Below, in pieces: positions 4,272 to 6,565 of a stretch of 6,565 nt of DNA. Source of the DNA: Flavobacteriales bacterium (GTDB lineage Bacteria; Bacteroidota; Bacteroidia; Flavobacteriales; UBA7430); assembly GCA_024959975.1 (NCBI GenBank), contig JANXFM010000162.1, forward strand, positions 1-6,565, given 5' to 3'. Position 1 is the first letter of the stretch; each line of letters starts with the position of its first letter. The notes beneath the pieces were generated by a model. It ran no database searches. It saw only the letters and a list, made by a program, of their open reading frames with translations, and had not been told where the DNA came from. The position numbers and the translations under genes are program-made.

Positions 4272-6380
4272 ATGCAAAGCTTTAGAACCGAACTTGAAAA
4301 TACTGTAGTCGAAAAAGATATTATTGAACTCGAAAGAAAGATCCGTCTGTTTAAAGATGGAAAACTCGATGAAGATAAATTTAGAAGTCTTCGATTGGCT
4401 CGTGGTGTTTACGGACAGCGTCAATCGGGAGTACAGATGATACGTATTAAGCTTCCTTATGGGAAGACTAAGGTAAATCAGTTGTTGAGAATTGCAGATG
4501 TTGCCGACGAATATTCAACCGGAAAGTTACACATTACCACGCGTCAGGATATTCAAATTCACTATGTGAGTTTGGATAGAACACCCCAATTATGGGCAGA
4601 GCTTGAAAAAGATGATGTTACCCTTCGTGAAGCTTGTGGGAATACCGTAAGAAATGTTACGGCTTCTGCTTTAGCAGGTGTAGAAAAAGATGAAGCGTTT
4701 GATGTTAGTCCTTATGCACATGCCATGTTTGATTTCTTCCTGAGAAATCCGATTTCTCAGGAGATGGGGAGAAAAGTTAAAATTGCTTTTTCTTCAAATG
4801 AAGAAGACAGTGCTTACACGTTTATTCACGACATCGGATTTATTGCGAAAACAAAAACAGTAGATAATATTGAGTACCGTGGATTTAAGGTAGTTATTGC
4901 CGGGGGATTAGGTGCGCAACCTTATTTAGCACATACGGTTTATGATTTCTTGCCGGAAGACCTGATCATTCCTTACAGTGAGGCTTTGGTAAGAGTTTTT
5001 GACAAGCATGGTGAAAGAGCGAGAAGAAATAAAGCCCGATTAAAGTATTTGGTTAAAAAGATTGGTGTAGAAGAATTCCAAAGATTGGTTGAGCTGGAGC
5101 GTAAGGCTTTAAGGTACCAAACATTCCATATCGATCATGAGGCCTACGAAGAATGTAACAGACCTGAACCATTAGCGGAAGAGGTATCGGTAGAAGTGGA
5201 TACCGTAGATTACAAAAAATGGTTTGACAGCAATGTAGTTGCTCAAAAGCAAAGTGGGTATTATGCAGTAAATGTGAGATTACTTACAGGTGATTTCACG
5301 ACAACTCAAGCACGCTCACTGGCAAAGATTATTCAGAAACTGGCATCGGATGAAATTCGATTTACCATTGCACAAGGCTTTGTTATTAAGTTTGTTCCTG
5401 AGGCCAATTTAAAATTATTGTACAAGGAGTTAGATAAGCTAGGCTTTGCAGAGCCGGGGGCTGATAGTACTCATGATGTTACAGCATGTCCGGGAACAGA
5501 CACCTGTAATCTTGGGATTGCAAACAGTACCGGTGTGGCAGGCATATTGGAGAACGTATTAAGAGACGACTATCCGGATTACATCTACAATAAAAATCTG
5601 AAGATCAAGATCAGTGGATGTATGAATTCTTGTGGACAGCATTCTATGGCAGCGATCGGTTATCACGGTTCAGCGATAAAAGTAAAGCAGCGAATCTTGC
5701 CGGCTGTTCAAATACTTCTGGGAGGGGGAGTTTTGAGTGACGGTGAAGGTAGGATCTCTGATAAGATCGTGAAGATACCAAGTAAAAGAGTTGCTTTGTC
5801 TTTGAAAACCATTTTAGACGATTATGAATCTCACTCGAATGAGGGAGAATACCATATTGATTATTACCAAAGACAAGGAAAAGCTTATTTCTATGATCTA
5901 CTGAAGGGTCTTGCTACTACCGATGATTTGGTAGATACTGACTTTATCGATTGGGGTCGTGAAGAGTATTTTAAAACTGAAGTTGGTGTGGGAGAATGTG
6001 CCGGGGTAACCATCGACCTGGTGGCTACTTTACTATTAGAATCTGAAGAGCGATTAGCTTCAGCTATTGAAGCACTAGAAGCAGAAGCTTACGCAGATTC
6101 TATTTACCATACGTACTCGGCTTTGGTGAATACGGCAAAAGCATTATTGGTTTCCGAAGGATTAAAAACCAACACACAAGCGATGATTATTAAAGATTTT
6201 GATGAGAAATACCCTAATAAGGCGCATTTCAAATTAGAGAAAAGCTTCCAGGAAACCGTGTATGCGATCAATGAAAAAGAACCAACAAAAGATTTTGCCC
6301 TGAGCTATTTAGCTTTTGCTAAGGAGTTGGTGAAAGACGCTTTTGTTTTAAGAGAGCAGAAAGATGAGCAAGCAGTTTAA
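4272..6380 (+). CDS. Sulfite reductase, siroheme/4Fe-4S hemoprotein with C-terminal HEPN-like domain
   Basis: It reduces sulfite to sulfide with six electrons in assimilatory sulfate reduction. The 702-residue protein has two ferredoxin-like half-domains and two siroheme/4Fe-4S domains. Visible motifs are GVYGQRQSGVQMIRIKLPYG at 45-64, the substrate/siroheme-contact segment HITTRQDIQIH at 87-97, and CGNTVRNVTASALAG at 122-136. The cluster cysteines are C406, C412 (ACPGTDTCNLG), C450 and C454 (SGCMNSCGQH), in the expected C-x5-C...C-x3-C pattern. From about 575 to the end a helical region (ADSIYHTYSALVNTAKALL at 608-626) resembles a HEPN domain but lacks the Rx4-6H nuclease motif. Nitrite reductase is the main alternative; the Cys-rich leaders upstream and the siroheme methyltransferase downstream favour sulfite. 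No Shine-Dalgarno is visible. The electron donor is not readable from the window. Confidence 0.92.
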   Translation: MQSFRTELENTVVEKDIIELERKIRLFKDGKLDEDKFRSLRLARGVYGQRQSGVQMIRIKLPYGKTKVNQLLRIADVADEYSTGKLHITTRQDIQIHYVSLDRTPQLWAELEKDDVTLREACGNTVRNVTASALAGVEKDEAFDVSPYAHAMFDFFLRNPISQEMGRKVKIAFSSNEEDSAYTFIHDIGFIAKTKTVDNIEYRGFKVVIAGGLGAQPYLAHTVYDFLPEDLIIPYSEALVRVFDKHGERARRNKARLKYLVKKIGVEEFQRLVELERKALRYQTFHIDHEAYEECNRPEPLAEEVSVEVDTVDYKKWFDSNVVAQKQSGYYAVNVRLLTGDFTTTQARSLAKIIQKLASDEIRFTIAQGFVIKFVPEANLKLLYKELDKLGFAEPGADSTHDVTACPGTDTCNLGIANSTGVAGILENVLRDDYPDYIYNKNLKIKISGCMNSCGQHSMAAIGYHGSAIKVKQRILPAVQILLGGGVLSDGEGRISDKIVKIPSKRVALSLKTILDDYESHSNEGEYHIDYYQRQGKAYFYDLLKGLATTDDLVDTDFIDWGREEYFKTEVGVGECAGVTIDLVATLLLESEERLASAIEALEAEAYADSIYHTYSALVNTAKALLVSEGLKTNTQAMIIKDFDEKYPNKAHFKLEKSFQETVYAINEKEPTKDFALSYLAFAKELVKDAFVLREQKDEQAV

Positions 6381-6565
6381 CAAAGGGAAATTAATCCTGT
6401 TGGGTGCAGGCCCCGGAGATCCGGAGTTAATCACTTGGAAGGGGTTTAGAGCGTTAAGAGATGCTAAGGTGATTCTTTATGATGCCTTGGTGAATCCGGA
6501 GTTGTTGAAAGCAGCCAGTGATAGTGCTTTAAAAATTTCCGTAGGGAAAAGAGCAGGTCAGCATT
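6364..6565 (+). CDS. cobA: Uroporphyrinogen-III C-methyltransferase (SUMT), 5' part, runs off right edge
   Basis: It converts uroporphyrinogen III to precorrin-2 using SAM, the branch step to siroheme. Sixty-seven codons are visible. The start MSKQFNKGKLILLGAGPGDP carries the tetrapyrrole methylase signature GAGPGDPEL (14-22), followed by RALRDAKVILYDALVNPELL (29-48) and ISVGKRAGQH, all typical of SUMT near the N-terminus. The ATG overlaps the end of the sulfite reductase gene by 17 nt in another frame, indicating an operon and probable translational coupling. Since siroheme is the reductase cofactor, the pairing supports the reductase call. The C-terminal part, and whether a precorrin-2 dehydrogenase domain is fused to it, cannot be seen. 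Confidence 0.93.
   Translation, partial: MSKQFNKGKLILLGAGPGDPELITWKGFRALRDAKVILYDALVNPELLKAASDSALKISVGKRAGQH

Noticed and set aside
4221..4424. 67-codon minus-strand ORF over the terminator and reductase start
   Set aside because: It is antisense to the conserved reductase N-terminus and includes the terminator U-tract.

Overview
The window looks like a chromosomal segment of a member of the Bacteroidota, probably a flavobacterium-like lineage that I cannot narrow further. The evidence is the AT-rich intergenic DNA, the near absence of Shine-Dalgarno sequences, and several good matches to the Bacteroidota -7 promoter box TAnnTTTG directly before genes. REP-like intergenic palindromes of the CTGAGCCTGTCGAAGG / CTGAACTTGTTTCAG kind and a sulfite reductase with a HEPN-like tail, a form I know from this phylum, point the same way.

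Layout. Positions 1-208 (minus strand) hold a fragment of an ORF6N-domain (phage antirepressor-like) gene that runs off the left edge. Its normal N-terminus is missing and is replaced by a REP-like repeat; an 18-bp perfect inverted repeat lies inside the fragment. Positions 209-408 are repeat-rich intergenic DNA. An amidohydrolase of the cytosine-deaminase-like class follows on the minus strand (409-1578). It is transcribed divergently from rlmN (1622-2665), the radical-SAM enzyme that methylates A2503 of 23S rRNA. After a REP-like palindrome comes a long-chain polyprenyl diphosphate synthase (2737-3711). A second copy of the repeat seen at the left follows at 3734-3811.

The 560-bp gap at 3712-4271 is the most interesting part. 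It contains two small, previously uncalled cysteine-rich open reading frames on the plus strand. The first (3904-4026, 40 codons) ends in six consecutive Cys codons and a stop. The second (4079-4189, 36 codons) carries a Cys-rich core (CCAC and CCC) and overlaps one arm of an RNA switch. The segment at 4164-4175 can pair with 4211-4222 (antiterminator). The segment at 4211-4220 can instead pair with 4227-4236, followed by a U-tract (intrinsic terminator). The next gene is the siroheme/4Fe-4S sulfite reductase (4272-6380), overlapped by 17 nt with the start of a uroporphyrinogen-III C-methyltransferase gene (6364 to the right edge), which makes the siroheme precursor.

How the parts work together. 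Sulfite reductase produces the sulfide used for cysteine synthesis, and the methyltransferase supplies its cofactor. Two poly-Cys leader peptides plus a terminator/antiterminator switch in front of this operon make a coherent model of cysteine-responsive ribosome-mediated attenuation. When charged tRNA-Cys is scarce, ribosomes stall on the Cys codons, the antiterminator forms and the reductase operon is transcribed; when cysteine is plentiful, transcription stops before the reductase. The leader ORFs and the competing helices are read directly from the sequence; the mechanism is inference. The remaining genes are ordinary housekeeping genes.
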